Origin: Pseudomonas antarctica
GTDB lineage: Bacteria; Pseudomonadota; Gammaproteobacteria; Pseudomonadales; Pseudomonadaceae
Length of the DNA stretch: 64,000 nt
Reading direction: 5' to 3'
NCBI RefSeq assembly: GCF_900624995.1
Contig: NZ_UYXQ01000021.1
Location: forward strand, 1-64,000
The notes beneath the pieces were generated by a model that made no database searches, was not told the DNA's origin, and was given only the letters and a program-made list of their open reading frames with translations. The position numbers were made by a program, and so were the translations under genes. Every line of letters begins with the position of its first letter. Positions within the stretch are counted from its first letter, which is position 1. Below are positions 9,701 through 17,241 of the stretch, piece by piece.

Positions 9701-10912
9701 ATGAAAAGTATTTTGTTTGTCATGGGGGGCTTGGCCATTGGTGGGGTTGAGACCTATGTGGTCAGGCTGTCTAAATACCTCAGCCAAGCGGGGTATACCG
9801 TAACTGTTACATTATTGTCGAGTAAATATGATGCAGGTCTGTTCAATGAGCTGTCTCGTTACGCCAGAGTCAATGTCGTAGAGCATGTGCCCTTTTTTGC
9901 CGCGTCCAGTTGGATAAATGCGCTGTTGCCCGCAAAAAAAGATCCGCTGGTCTACGATATTGTTCATGTGGTAGACGTGTTGACGTTGGCCTATGTTTTC
10001 CTGAATAAGGCCAGGCTGAAGTTTACATTTCTAAGTATTGGTGTCTATCACTCTATGGAAATCAGCTGGTGGCGTGAGCGAAACATATATTTCAGAAAGA
10101 AGATGCTTGAGTTGTATGATCGAAACGTCCAATTGACATTGTTTCCCAATGAGCGTACTGCCGAAATGGCAGCCGCGTTTGCTAATGTTGATGTAGGCAC
10201 GCTGGACGTATTGCCGCTGGGTATTTCTTTCGAGAACTATAGCGATCGGCAGCCACTTCAATCGTCCCTGCGTATTGTGTCTGTAGGGCGTCTAGTCGAT
10301 TTTAAAGTGTACAATAAACACGTCATTACCCAGTTGAGTGGGCTTCGTAAACGCGCTAATTTTGAATATTTTATTTATGGTGACGGTCCGGAACATGCGG
10401 CGTTGGTCTCGTTGGCACAGGCGTGTGGCGTGAGTGAGTACGTGCACTTCATGGGCGAGGTGGAGTATGCCGAGCTGCCCGGCCTTTTTGACGGGGCGTT
10501 TTGTTTCGTTGGCTCGGGTACGACTATCATCGAAGCCGCTGCAGCCGGTGTGCCTTCGGTGGTAGGCATTGAATCCATAGAGTTACCACTGACCTGTGGG
10601 TTGTTTTCGGATATTTCAGGCTATTCCTACAACGAAGAATCCGCGACGACGGTGAGAATGGGCATCTTGGAAACCCTCGAGATGCTGCATGATATGAGTC
10701 CCGAACAATACAGTGACGTCTCTGTTAACCATCGACAAAAAGCTAAAATGTTTGATATTGTCGAGACCTCAAAAAGGTTTGTTGAGTTGTCTAACCGCGC
10801 ACCTGTTTTTGATGGTTCAATGAATCGTTGGGTTGCTATGTTGTCATTTTTCAAATCTGTAATTGTTCAAGGGCCCAAAGCGCTTAAATCCCGATTTGAT
10901 AGCGTGGGATGA
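9701..10912 (+). CDS. Glycosyltransferase, GT4 family (GT-B fold)
   Basis: A 403-residue cytoplasmic glycosyltransferase. The N-terminus MKSILFVMGGLAIGGVETYV is the nucleotide-free acceptor half with the glycine-rich GGVE loop. The C-terminal half has FVGSGTTIIEAAAAGVPSV, the GT4 motif with the conserved Glu that contacts the donor. It probably adds one of the two non-initiating sugars of the O-unit. Its position after wzy, in the ECA-like part of the cluster, makes the Fuc4N-type residue the more likely donor; this is inference. The last ~100 residues go beyond the standard fold. Confidence 0.8.
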   Translation: MKSILFVMGGLAIGGVETYVVRLSKYLSQAGYTVTVTLLSSKYDAGLFNELSRYARVNVVEHVPFFAASSWINALLPAKKDPLVYDIVHVVDVLTLAYVFLNKARLKFTFLSIGVYHSMEISWWRERNIYFRKKMLELYDRNVQLTLFPNERTAEMAAAFANVDVGTLDVLPLGISFENYSDRQPLQSSLRIVSVGRLVDFKVYNKHVITQLSGLRKRANFEYFIYGDGPEHAALVSLAQACGVSEYVHFMGEVEYAELPGLFDGAFCFVGSGTTIIEAAAAGVPSVVGIESIELPLTCGLFSDISGYSYNEESATTVRMGILETLEMLHDMSPEQYSDVSVNHRQKAKMFDIVETSKRFVELSNRAPVFDGSMNRWVAMLSFFKSVIVQGPKALKSRFDSVG

Positions 10913-10913
10913 T

Positions 10914-12155
10914 ATGTCTTTGAATATTGCGATTGTCACTCAGTATTTTTATCCTGAGAGCTTTATTATCAATGACATTGTTGAGGAGCTGGCGTGTCTT
11001 GGGCACACCGTGGAAGTCTTTACCGGGCAACCTAACTACCCGGACGGCGAAACCTATGAAAATTATGACCAGGCTGCTTGCAATGAGCAGGTGTACAAGG
11101 ACGGCGTAAAAATCCACCGGGTGCCGTTGAGGCCACGCAAGTCTGGTGGTGCCAGAAACCTGCTTCTCAACTATCTCTCATTTGTGAAAAATGGGATCAG
11201 ATACTTTCCGAAGCAGAGCGCTGGTAAGCAGTTCGACGCGATCATTGTCTTTGCGGTCTCACCGATTACGGCAGCTATTCCCGCTATCGTGTTGAAACGT
11301 TCCAGCAAGGCTCATTTGATGGTGTGGGTTCAGGATTTATGGCCGGAGACACTTAAGGCCACGGGGTTCATCACGAATTCGCTGCTGTTGAAGGCAATCG
11401 GCGTTTTGGTGCGTTTAATCTACGCCAAGGCCGACACTGTGCTGGTTCAATCTGAAGCATTCATTGCCTCTGCCTCCAAGTATGTGGCGAAAGACAAGAT
11501 CGTTTACTACCCCAATTCTTACCGTGCCCCTGCCGCCCAGATTAATCCTTCCGACCGCCTGCCGGTGGAGATCAGTCGGTTATTGCAGTCTAAATTTTGC
11601 GTGGTTTTTGCCGGGAACCTAGGGTTTGCGCAGTCCTTGGAAACCATAGTCGATGCCGCAAAAGCATTGGTTCACCTGGATTGCAAGATTGTCGTAGTCG
11701 GCAGTGGCAGCCGTTTGGATTGGATGCATGAGCAAAAGCGTGAACACGGCCTGCACAATCTTGAGCTCGTAGGGCGACTGCCATCGTCAGTAATGCCTGA
11801 ATTATTTTCAGAGAGTGAGGCGCTACTGGTGACACTCAAGCGTGAGGAAATCTTCGCGTTGACCATCCCCAGTAAGATCCAGGCGTATATGGCAGCAGGC
11901 AAGCCTATATTGGCTGCTCTGGATGGAGAAGGTGCGAGGATCGTGGCGCTGGCTAAGGCTGGGTTGTGTTCTCCGGCCGAGGACGCGGCAGCGCTCGCAC
12001 GGAATATCGAGGCGCTCTACGAGGCTACGCCGGAAAAAAGAGCCGCTTACGGAGCGGCGTCGTTCAGTTTTTTCTGTAACAATTACGAAATGAAGACGCA
12101 ATCCCGTCGATTGGTACAGATCATTAAAGAACGTATTGGCAACCCTCAGAGATAA
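10914..12155 (+). CDS. Glycosyltransferase, GT4 family, WbuB-like
   Basis: A 413-residue GT-B glycosyltransferase. The N-terminus NIAIVTQYFYPESF and TGQPNYPDG, the central VWVQDLWPE and the C-terminal SKIQAYMAAGKPILAA are the pattern of WbuB/WbjE-type enzymes that transfer N-acetyl-L-fucosamine or related L-amino sugars. It lies directly before the genes making such an L-sugar nucleotide, which supports that role. I chose the ATG at 10914, one base after the stop of the preceding gene; the longer ORF start at 10863 lies inside that gene. Confidence 0.82.
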   Translation: MSLNIAIVTQYFYPESFIINDIVEELACLGHTVEVFTGQPNYPDGETYENYDQAACNEQVYKDGVKIHRVPLRPRKSGGARNLLLNYLSFVKNGIRYFPKQSAGKQFDAIIVFAVSPITAAIPAIVLKRSSKAHLMVWVQDLWPETLKATGFITNSLLLKAIGVLVRLIYAKADTVLVQSEAFIASASKYVAKDKIVYYPNSYRAPAAQINPSDRLPVEISRLLQSKFCVVFAGNLGFAQSLETIVDAAKALVHLDCKIVVVGSGSRLDWMHEQKREHGLHNLELVGRLPSSVMPELFSESEALLVTLKREEIFALTIPSKIQAYMAAGKPILAALDGEGARIVALAKAGLCSPAEDAAALARNIEALYEATPEKRAAYGAASFSFFCNNYEMKTQSRRLVQIIKERIGNPQR

Positions 12156-12158
12156 ACC

Positions 12159-13016
12159 ATGAAAATATTAGTGCTGGGCGTGACAGGAATGCTTGGAAGT
12201 GCTGTGTTCAAGTATATTTCCAATCACACTTCACATAGTGTTTTCGGCACTATGCGTGGCCCCCGCGGGGAAGAGTACTTTGAAGATAAACACAAGGGCT
12301 GCTTTTATTCAAATGTTGATGTTTTAGATTACGAAACGTTGGTCTCGGTATTTGAAGACAATCGTCCGGACGTGGTGATCAACTGCGTCGGCTTGATCAA
12401 GCAGTTGGCACAAGCAAAAGACCCATTATCAACGTTGCCGCTTAATTCGATGTTGCCACATCGTTTATCCAAATTGTGCCTGCTTACCCAGGCGCGGCTG
12501 ATACATATCAGCACCGACTGTGTCTTTTCCGGTTCGAAGGGCATGTACCTGGAGTCGGATATTTCTGATGCAGAAGACCTGTATGGGAAGTCCAAATTTA
12601 TAGGTGAGTTGAGTGATCAGCCTCACGCGATAACGTTACGCACCTCCATCATTGGTCATGAGTTAGCGAGCAATGCGTCTTTGGTTGACTGGTTTCTATC
12701 TCAGGAAGGATCGGTAAAGGGATTCACCAACGCTATTTTTTCCGGTGTCCCCACTGCAGAACTGGCGCGCATCATTGTTGAGTATGTGCTGCCTAACGAA
12801 AGCGTGTTCGGTCTGTATCACGTCTCGGTTGACCCTATTGATAAGTTCACGTTGCTGACTGAAATCGCTAAGGTCTATAACAAAGAAATTGATATTATTC
12901 CTGATGATAAATTTGTGATTGATCGTTCCCTCGATTCGACGCGCTTTCGTGAGGCCGTGGGTTACACTCCACCGTCATGGCCGGACCTGATTCAGTTTAT
13001 GCGTGCACAGCAATAG
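12159..13016 (+). CDS. RmlD-like NAD(P)-dependent sugar reductase (WbvR-like)
   Basis: A 285-residue extended short-chain dehydrogenase. Visible are the Rossmann motif GVTGMLGSAVF (residues ~7-17), INCVGLIKQ, ISTDCVFSG and the catalytic YGKSK near residue 145. It resembles dTDP-4-dehydrorhamnose reductase and ends without the extra C-terminal cupin domain found in WbjC/FnlB/Cap5F (about 370 residues). In known pathways an RmlD-like enzyme in this slot (V. cholerae O37 WbvR) gives UDP-L-RhaNAc and then UDP-L-QuiNAc, while WbjC leads to UDP-L-FucNAc. The gene sits between the WbuB-like transferase and wbjB, in one operon. Confidence 0.8.
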   Translation: MKILVLGVTGMLGSAVFKYISNHTSHSVFGTMRGPRGEEYFEDKHKGCFYSNVDVLDYETLVSVFEDNRPDVVINCVGLIKQLAQAKDPLSTLPLNSMLPHRLSKLCLLTQARLIHISTDCVFSGSKGMYLESDISDAEDLYGKSKFIGELSDQPHAITLRTSIIGHELASNASLVDWFLSQEGSVKGFTNAIFSGVPTAELARIIVEYVLPNESVFGLYHVSVDPIDKFTLLTEIAKVYNKEIDIIPDDKFVIDRSLDSTRFREAVGYTPPSWPDLIQFMRAQQ

Positions 13017-13029
13017 TTTAGGAGCTTTT

Positions 13030-14040
13030 ATGTTTGATAACAAAATATTGATGATCACGGGCGGCACCGGTTCTTTTGGTAATACCGTGCTGAAACGTTT
13101 TCTCGACACACACGTGAAAGAAATCCGCGTGTTTAGCCGCGACGAGAAAAAACAGGAAGATATGCGCATTGCGCTCGGCAATGACAAAGTCAAATTTTAT
13201 ATTGGTGATGTGCGTGACTACGCGAGCATTTCCCAAGCGATGGTTGGCGTGAATTATATCTTCCACGCCGCCGCACTCAAGCAGGTCCCGTCCTGTGAGT
13301 TTTACCCGATGGAAGCGGTTAAAACCAACGTCCTGGGTACAGAAAACGTTCTTAATGCGGCCATAGCCAACAATGTAGAACGGGTTGTGGTTTTGAGTAC
13401 CGACAAAGCGGTCTACCCAATCAATGCCATGGGTATTTCCAAGGCAATGGCAGAAAAGTTGGTGGTGGCCAAATCTCGGATGATCCCGCACGGCGGCCCG
13501 GTTATTTGCTCCACGCGCTACGGTAATGTGATGGCTTCGCGCGGTTCGGTCATCCCGCTGTTCGTCAATCAATTGAAGCAGGGGGGCGAACTGACGGTGA
13601 CCGACCCCAATATGACCCGCTTCCTGATGTCGTTGGAAGACTCGGTAGACTTGGTGCTTCATGCATTCGAGTTTGCCCAGCAGGGTGATATTTTCGTGCA
13701 AAAAGCGCCTGCTTCTACTGTGGCAGATTTGGCGCAGGCGCTGAAAGAACTCTTCAATCGCTTGAACGCAATTAAAGTGATCGGTACACGTCATGGCGAG
13801 AAACTTTACGAGTCGCTGATTTCTCGCGAAGAGATGGCCAAGTCAGAGGACATGGGGCGCTACTATCGTATTCCGGCGGATAACCGCGACCTGAACTATG
13901 AAAAGTATTTCGTCGAAGGCGAAACGCACATTTCCGAGCTAGATGACTACACGTCCCATAATACCGAGCGTCTGGATGTTGAGGGTGTCAAAGCATTGTT
14001 ATTGAAACTGGAATTTATTCAGGAGCAGCTCAATGCTTAA
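13030..14040 (+). CDS. wbjB: UDP-GlcNAc 4,6-dehydratase/5-epimerase (WbjB/FnlA/Cap5E family)
   Basis: A 336-residue SDR enzyme that starts the UDP-2-acetamido-2,6-dideoxy-L-hexose pathway from UDP-GlcNAc. The NAD site GGTGSFG is at residues ~11-17, and STDKAVYPINAMGISKAM carries the altered triad with Met in place of the usual Tyr, as in the Cap5E/WbjB group. The ATG at 13030 has a TAGGAG site 6 bases upstream and gives the standard MFDNKILMITGG N-terminus; the ORF start at 13003 lies in the preceding gene. Its end overlaps the start of wbjD by 8 bases. Confidence 0.92.
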   Translation: MFDNKILMITGGTGSFGNTVLKRFLDTHVKEIRVFSRDEKKQEDMRIALGNDKVKFYIGDVRDYASISQAMVGVNYIFHAAALKQVPSCEFYPMEAVKTNVLGTENVLNAAIANNVERVVVLSTDKAVYPINAMGISKAMAEKLVVAKSRMIPHGGPVICSTRYGNVMASRGSVIPLFVNQLKQGGELTVTDPNMTRFLMSLEDSVDLVLHAFEFAQQGDIFVQKAPASTVADLAQALKELFNRLNAIKVIGTRHGEKLYESLISREEMAKSEDMGRYYRIPADNRDLNYEKYFVEGETHISELDDYTSHNTERLDVEGVKALLLKLEFIQEQLNA

Positions 14041-15160
14041 GGTTATGACACTGGTCGGCACTCGCCCTGAACTGATTAAAATGAGCCGCGTGATCGCAGA
14101 ACTTGATAAACAAACTCATCATGTTCTGGTTCACTCGGGTCAGAATTATGACTATGAGCTTAATCAGGTCTTTTTTGACGATCTGGACATTCGCAAGCCG
14201 GACCATTTTTTAGGGGCCGTCGGTGATACTGCAGCGCAGACGATTGCACAAGTCATTGCCAAATCCGATGAGCTTTTCGAATTAGAAAAACCGGACGCGC
14301 TGCTGCTTTATGGTGATACGAATACGTGCCTGGCGGTCATTTCCGCAAAGCGCCGAAAAATCCCGGTTTTCCATATGGAAGCAGGAAATCGCTGTTTTGA
14401 TCAGCGCGTGCCTGAAGAGCTCAATCGCAAAGTATTGGACCATTTGAGCGATATCAATATGGTTCTGACCGAGCATGCGCGCCGTTATCTACTTGATGAA
14501 GGTGTTCGTCCAGAAACCATTATCAAGACAGGTTCTCATATGGCGGAAGTCTTGGCTCATTACATGCCTAAGATTGAAGCGTCGGATGTTCTCGCTCGGG
14601 AAGGGCTCGCAGCGGGAGCGTATTTTGTCGTCAGCGCGCACCGCGAGGAAAACGTTGATACGCCCGACAATCTTAGAGACTTGCTGGGGTCTTTGAAGGC
14701 ATTGGCAGACAAATACCAATACCCGGTAATCGTGTCGACTCACCCGCGCACCCGTAAGCGTCTCGAAGCGCTAGGCGAGTCGCTGGATCATCCTTTGATT
14801 CGCTTCGTCAAACCGTTTGGACTGCTTGACTATATCAAGTTGCAGATGGAGGCATTTTGCGTGGTGTCCGACAGCGGCACTATCACTGAAGAGGCCTCAC
14901 TGTTGAACCTGCCCGCAGTTACCATCAGGAATGCGCATGAGCGCCCAGAGGGTATGGACGAAGGCACGCTGATCATGTGCGGGTTGACGGCCGAGCGCGT
15001 TCTTGATGCCGTCCGTGTCGTCACCACCCAACACGTGCGTGGCGAGCGGGTGCTAGCGGTGGTCGGTGATTACCTTGGCGGTGCCGTGTCCAAGAAAGTC
15101 GTGCGTATTGTGCACAGTTACACCGATTACATTAACCGCACCGTCTGGTCAAAATCGTAA
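14033..15160 (+). CDS. wbjD: UDP-N-acetyl-L-hexosamine 2-epimerase (WbjD/FnlC/Cap5G family)
   Basis: A 375-residue non-hydrolysing C-2 epimerase of the UDP-GlcNAc 2-epimerase family. It performs the last step, converting the L-RhaNAc or L-PneNAc nucleotide to L-QuiNAc or L-FucNAc. Visible motifs are VGTRPELIKMS at the N-terminus, HMEAGNRCFDQRVPEELNRK, SAHREENVD and SDSGTITEEA. The N-R-x-F-D-Q stretch marks the FnlC/Cap5G subgroup rather than WecB. Translation is coupled to wbjB by an 8-base overlap. Together with the previous two genes it makes a three-enzyme L-sugar cassette. Confidence 0.92.
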   Translation: MLKVMTLVGTRPELIKMSRVIAELDKQTHHVLVHSGQNYDYELNQVFFDDLDIRKPDHFLGAVGDTAAQTIAQVIAKSDELFELEKPDALLLYGDTNTCLAVISAKRRKIPVFHMEAGNRCFDQRVPEELNRKVLDHLSDINMVLTEHARRYLLDEGVRPETIIKTGSHMAEVLAHYMPKIEASDVLAREGLAAGAYFVVSAHREENVDTPDNLRDLLGSLKALADKYQYPVIVSTHPRTRKRLEALGESLDHPLIRFVKPFGLLDYIKLQMEAFCVVSDSGTITEEASLLNLPAVTIRNAHERPEGMDEGTLIMCGLTAERVLDAVRVVTTQHVRGERVLAVVGDYLGGAVSKKVVRIVHSYTDYINRTVWSKS

Positions 15161-15174
15161 GCAAGGAGCTTTAC

Positions 15175-16134
15175 GTGCACATATTCGTGACTGGGGCTTC
15201 GGGATTCGTTGGAGGCCGGTTGGTCCAAGTGTTAGCCGGCCACACTGATGTTCGTGTCACCGTTGCAGCAAGGGGAAGCCACTTTACGTGTGCAACGGCT
15301 GCGCAGGTGGTCCGATTCGAGGACCTTTCGACTGCAGATTTCTCGGCCGAACTGGCCGGTGTGGACGCAGTAATCCACTGCGCGGCTCGCGTGCACGTCA
15401 TGAACGACTTGGAAGCGGACCCCCTCCAGGCCTTCCGCCACATCAACGTTGAGGGCACGCTTAATGTGGCACGTCAGGCAGCAGAGGCTGGCGTGCGCCG
15501 GTTTGTATTTCTCAGCTCGATCAAGGTCAACGGCGAAGGCACAGAACCTGGCATGCCGTTCACTGCGGATCAGCCAGGTAATCCGGCAGACCCTTACGGT
15601 GTTTCAAAGCTGGAAGCAGAGCAGTGTCTTCGCGAGCTGGCCTTGGCGACGGGTATGGAGGTGGTGATCATCCGGCCTGTACTCGTTTACGGACCAGGGG
15701 TAAAAGCCAATTTCCTCAACATGATGCGTTGGCTGCATAAAGGTATTCCGCTGCCTTTCGGCGCAATTCATAACGCTCGCAGCCTCGTGGCCTTGGATAA
15801 TTTGGTTGATTTGACCATCCTCTGCGCCCGTCATCCAGCAGCAGCGAATCAGACGTTCATGGTCAGCGATGGCGAAGACTTGTCGACTACCCAACTGCTG
15901 CGCAAGATGGCGTCAGCCTTGGGTAAGCCTGCGCGCCTTCTGCCTGTGCCGGCTGTTTTATTGCGTGCGGCTGCCAACGTGCTGGGCAAGGGCAGCCTTT
16001 CTCAACGGTTGTGTGGCTCATTGCAGGTTGATATTGCCAAGACTCGTGCTGTTTTGGGTTGGACGCCGCCGCTGTCAGTGGACCAGGCTCTGAAAGTTAC
16101 AGCGTCGGATTACATGGAAAATGAAAAGACATGA
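15175..16134 (+). CDS. wbpV: WbpV-like UDP-4-keto-6-deoxy-GlcNAc 4-reductase
   Basis: A 319-residue extended SDR. The NAD motif GASGFVGGRLV is at residues ~7-17, and the catalytic set is SSIKV with PYGVSKLEAE. In P. aeruginosa WbpV acts after the WbpM dehydratase to form UDP-D-QuiNAc (the related WbpK gives UDP-D-FucNAc), the sugar that WbpL loads on undecaprenyl phosphate. The GTG start is supported by AAGGAG 6 bases upstream. The stop overlaps the wbpL start as ATGA. From here on codon use returns to the GC-richer host style, so wbpV-wbpL-wbpM look like the older part of the cluster. Confidence 0.85.
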   Translation: MHIFVTGASGFVGGRLVQVLAGHTDVRVTVAARGSHFTCATAAQVVRFEDLSTADFSAELAGVDAVIHCAARVHVMNDLEADPLQAFRHINVEGTLNVARQAAEAGVRRFVFLSSIKVNGEGTEPGMPFTADQPGNPADPYGVSKLEAEQCLRELALATGMEVVIIRPVLVYGPGVKANFLNMMRWLHKGIPLPFGAIHNARSLVALDNLVDLTILCARHPAAANQTFMVSDGEDLSTTQLLRKMASALGKPARLLPVPAVLLRAAANVLGKGSLSQRLCGSLQVDIAKTRAVLGWTPPLSVDQALKVTASDYMENEKT

Positions 16135-17147
16135 GTGACTGGTGGATCGTTCTTGCTGTTGCATTGATCTCATTTTTGATGACTGCTGTATTAAGACGCT
16201 ATGCGCTTTCGCGCAGCATTATCGATATCCCGAATGCACGCAGTTCGCATTCGGTGCCTACTCCGCGAGGCGGTGGTGTAGCGATTGTTCTAGCGTTTCT
16301 TGTGGCGATCCCTCTTTTGGGGTGGCTGGGTCTGGTATCTACAGGCATGTTGATCGCAGTTGGGGGGGCGGGTGTGATGGTGGCCGTCCTGGGCTTTATG
16401 GACGATCATGGTCATATTGCTGCCCGCTGGCGTCTGGCAGGCCATTTTGCGGCAGCGGCATGGGCGTTGTTCTGGATGAAAGGACTTGCGCCGCTGACCG
16501 TATTTGGCTGGGACCTGCATCTCGGTCTGATTGGGAAGGTCCTGGCCGCTGTTTATCTGGTCTGGATGCTCAATCTCTACAATTTCATGGATGGAATTGA
16601 TGGTATTGCCAGTGTAGAGGCGATCTGCGCCTGCCTTGGCGGCTGTCTGCTTTATGCGCTGAGTGGTCATCAGGATATGATTTGGCTGCCGCTGCTGTTG
16701 GCCGTAGCAGTGGGGGCATTTCTGCTGTGGAATTTCCCCCCTGCAAAAATCTTTATGGGGGATGCCGGGAGTGGATTTCTAGGCGTTATCCTGGGCTGTT
16801 TCTCTATTCAGGCTGCCTGGGTTCAATCTTCTTTTTTTTGGGCCTGGTTGATTTTGCTGGGCGTATTCGTGGTCGACGCAACGTTCACGCTTGTGCGCCG
16901 CCTGGTAAGGGGCGATAAGGTCTACGAAGCGCACCGCAGTCATGCCTATCAGTTTGCTTCACGCCAATTCGGTAAACACCTGCCGGTGACGTTGGCAGTG
17001 GCGGCCATCAACCTCGTTTGGCTATTGCCCATTGCGCTGGGTGTTGTTCTATATGGATGGGATGGCGCGTGGGCGCTGGTTCTTGCTTACGTGCCGTTGA
17101 TCCTGTTGGCCATCAAGTTTCACGCTGGCGAGCTTGAGCGGTCATAA
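16131..17147 (+). CDS. wbpL: Initiating sugar-phosphate transferase WbpL (WecA/MraY family)
   Basis: A 338-residue polytopic membrane enzyme that transfers QuiNAc/FucNAc-1-phosphate to undecaprenyl phosphate and so starts each O-unit. The motifs PNARSSHSVPTPRGGG near residue 40, FMDDHGH (DD motif), NLYNFMDGIDG and GDAGSGFLG are those of the WecA/WbpL group, and the final cytoplasmic loop ends with the EAHRSHAYQ histidine motif. About 10-11 membrane segments are visible. It lies between wbpV and wbpM, as in P. aeruginosa serotypes with this initiator. Confidence 0.93.
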   Translation: MSDWWIVLAVALISFLMTAVLRRYALSRSIIDIPNARSSHSVPTPRGGGVAIVLAFLVAIPLLGWLGLVSTGMLIAVGGAGVMVAVLGFMDDHGHIAARWRLAGHFAAAAWALFWMKGLAPLTVFGWDLHLGLIGKVLAAVYLVWMLNLYNFMDGIDGIASVEAICACLGGCLLYALSGHQDMIWLPLLLAVAVGAFLLWNFPPAKIFMGDAGSGFLGVILGCFSIQAAWVQSSFFWAWLILLGVFVVDATFTLVRRLVRGDKVYEAHRSHAYQFASRQFGKHLPVTLAVAAINLVWLLPIALGVVLYGWDGAWALVLAYVPLILLAIKFHAGELERS

Positions 17148-17241
17148 GTTGGCGGTTAACCGGCCTGAAAGCCTTCAAAGGGCGCATGGATGGCTTTGCA
17201 AAGGCAAAGTATTAGGATGTTAAGAGGTGTCTGAAAACGCT

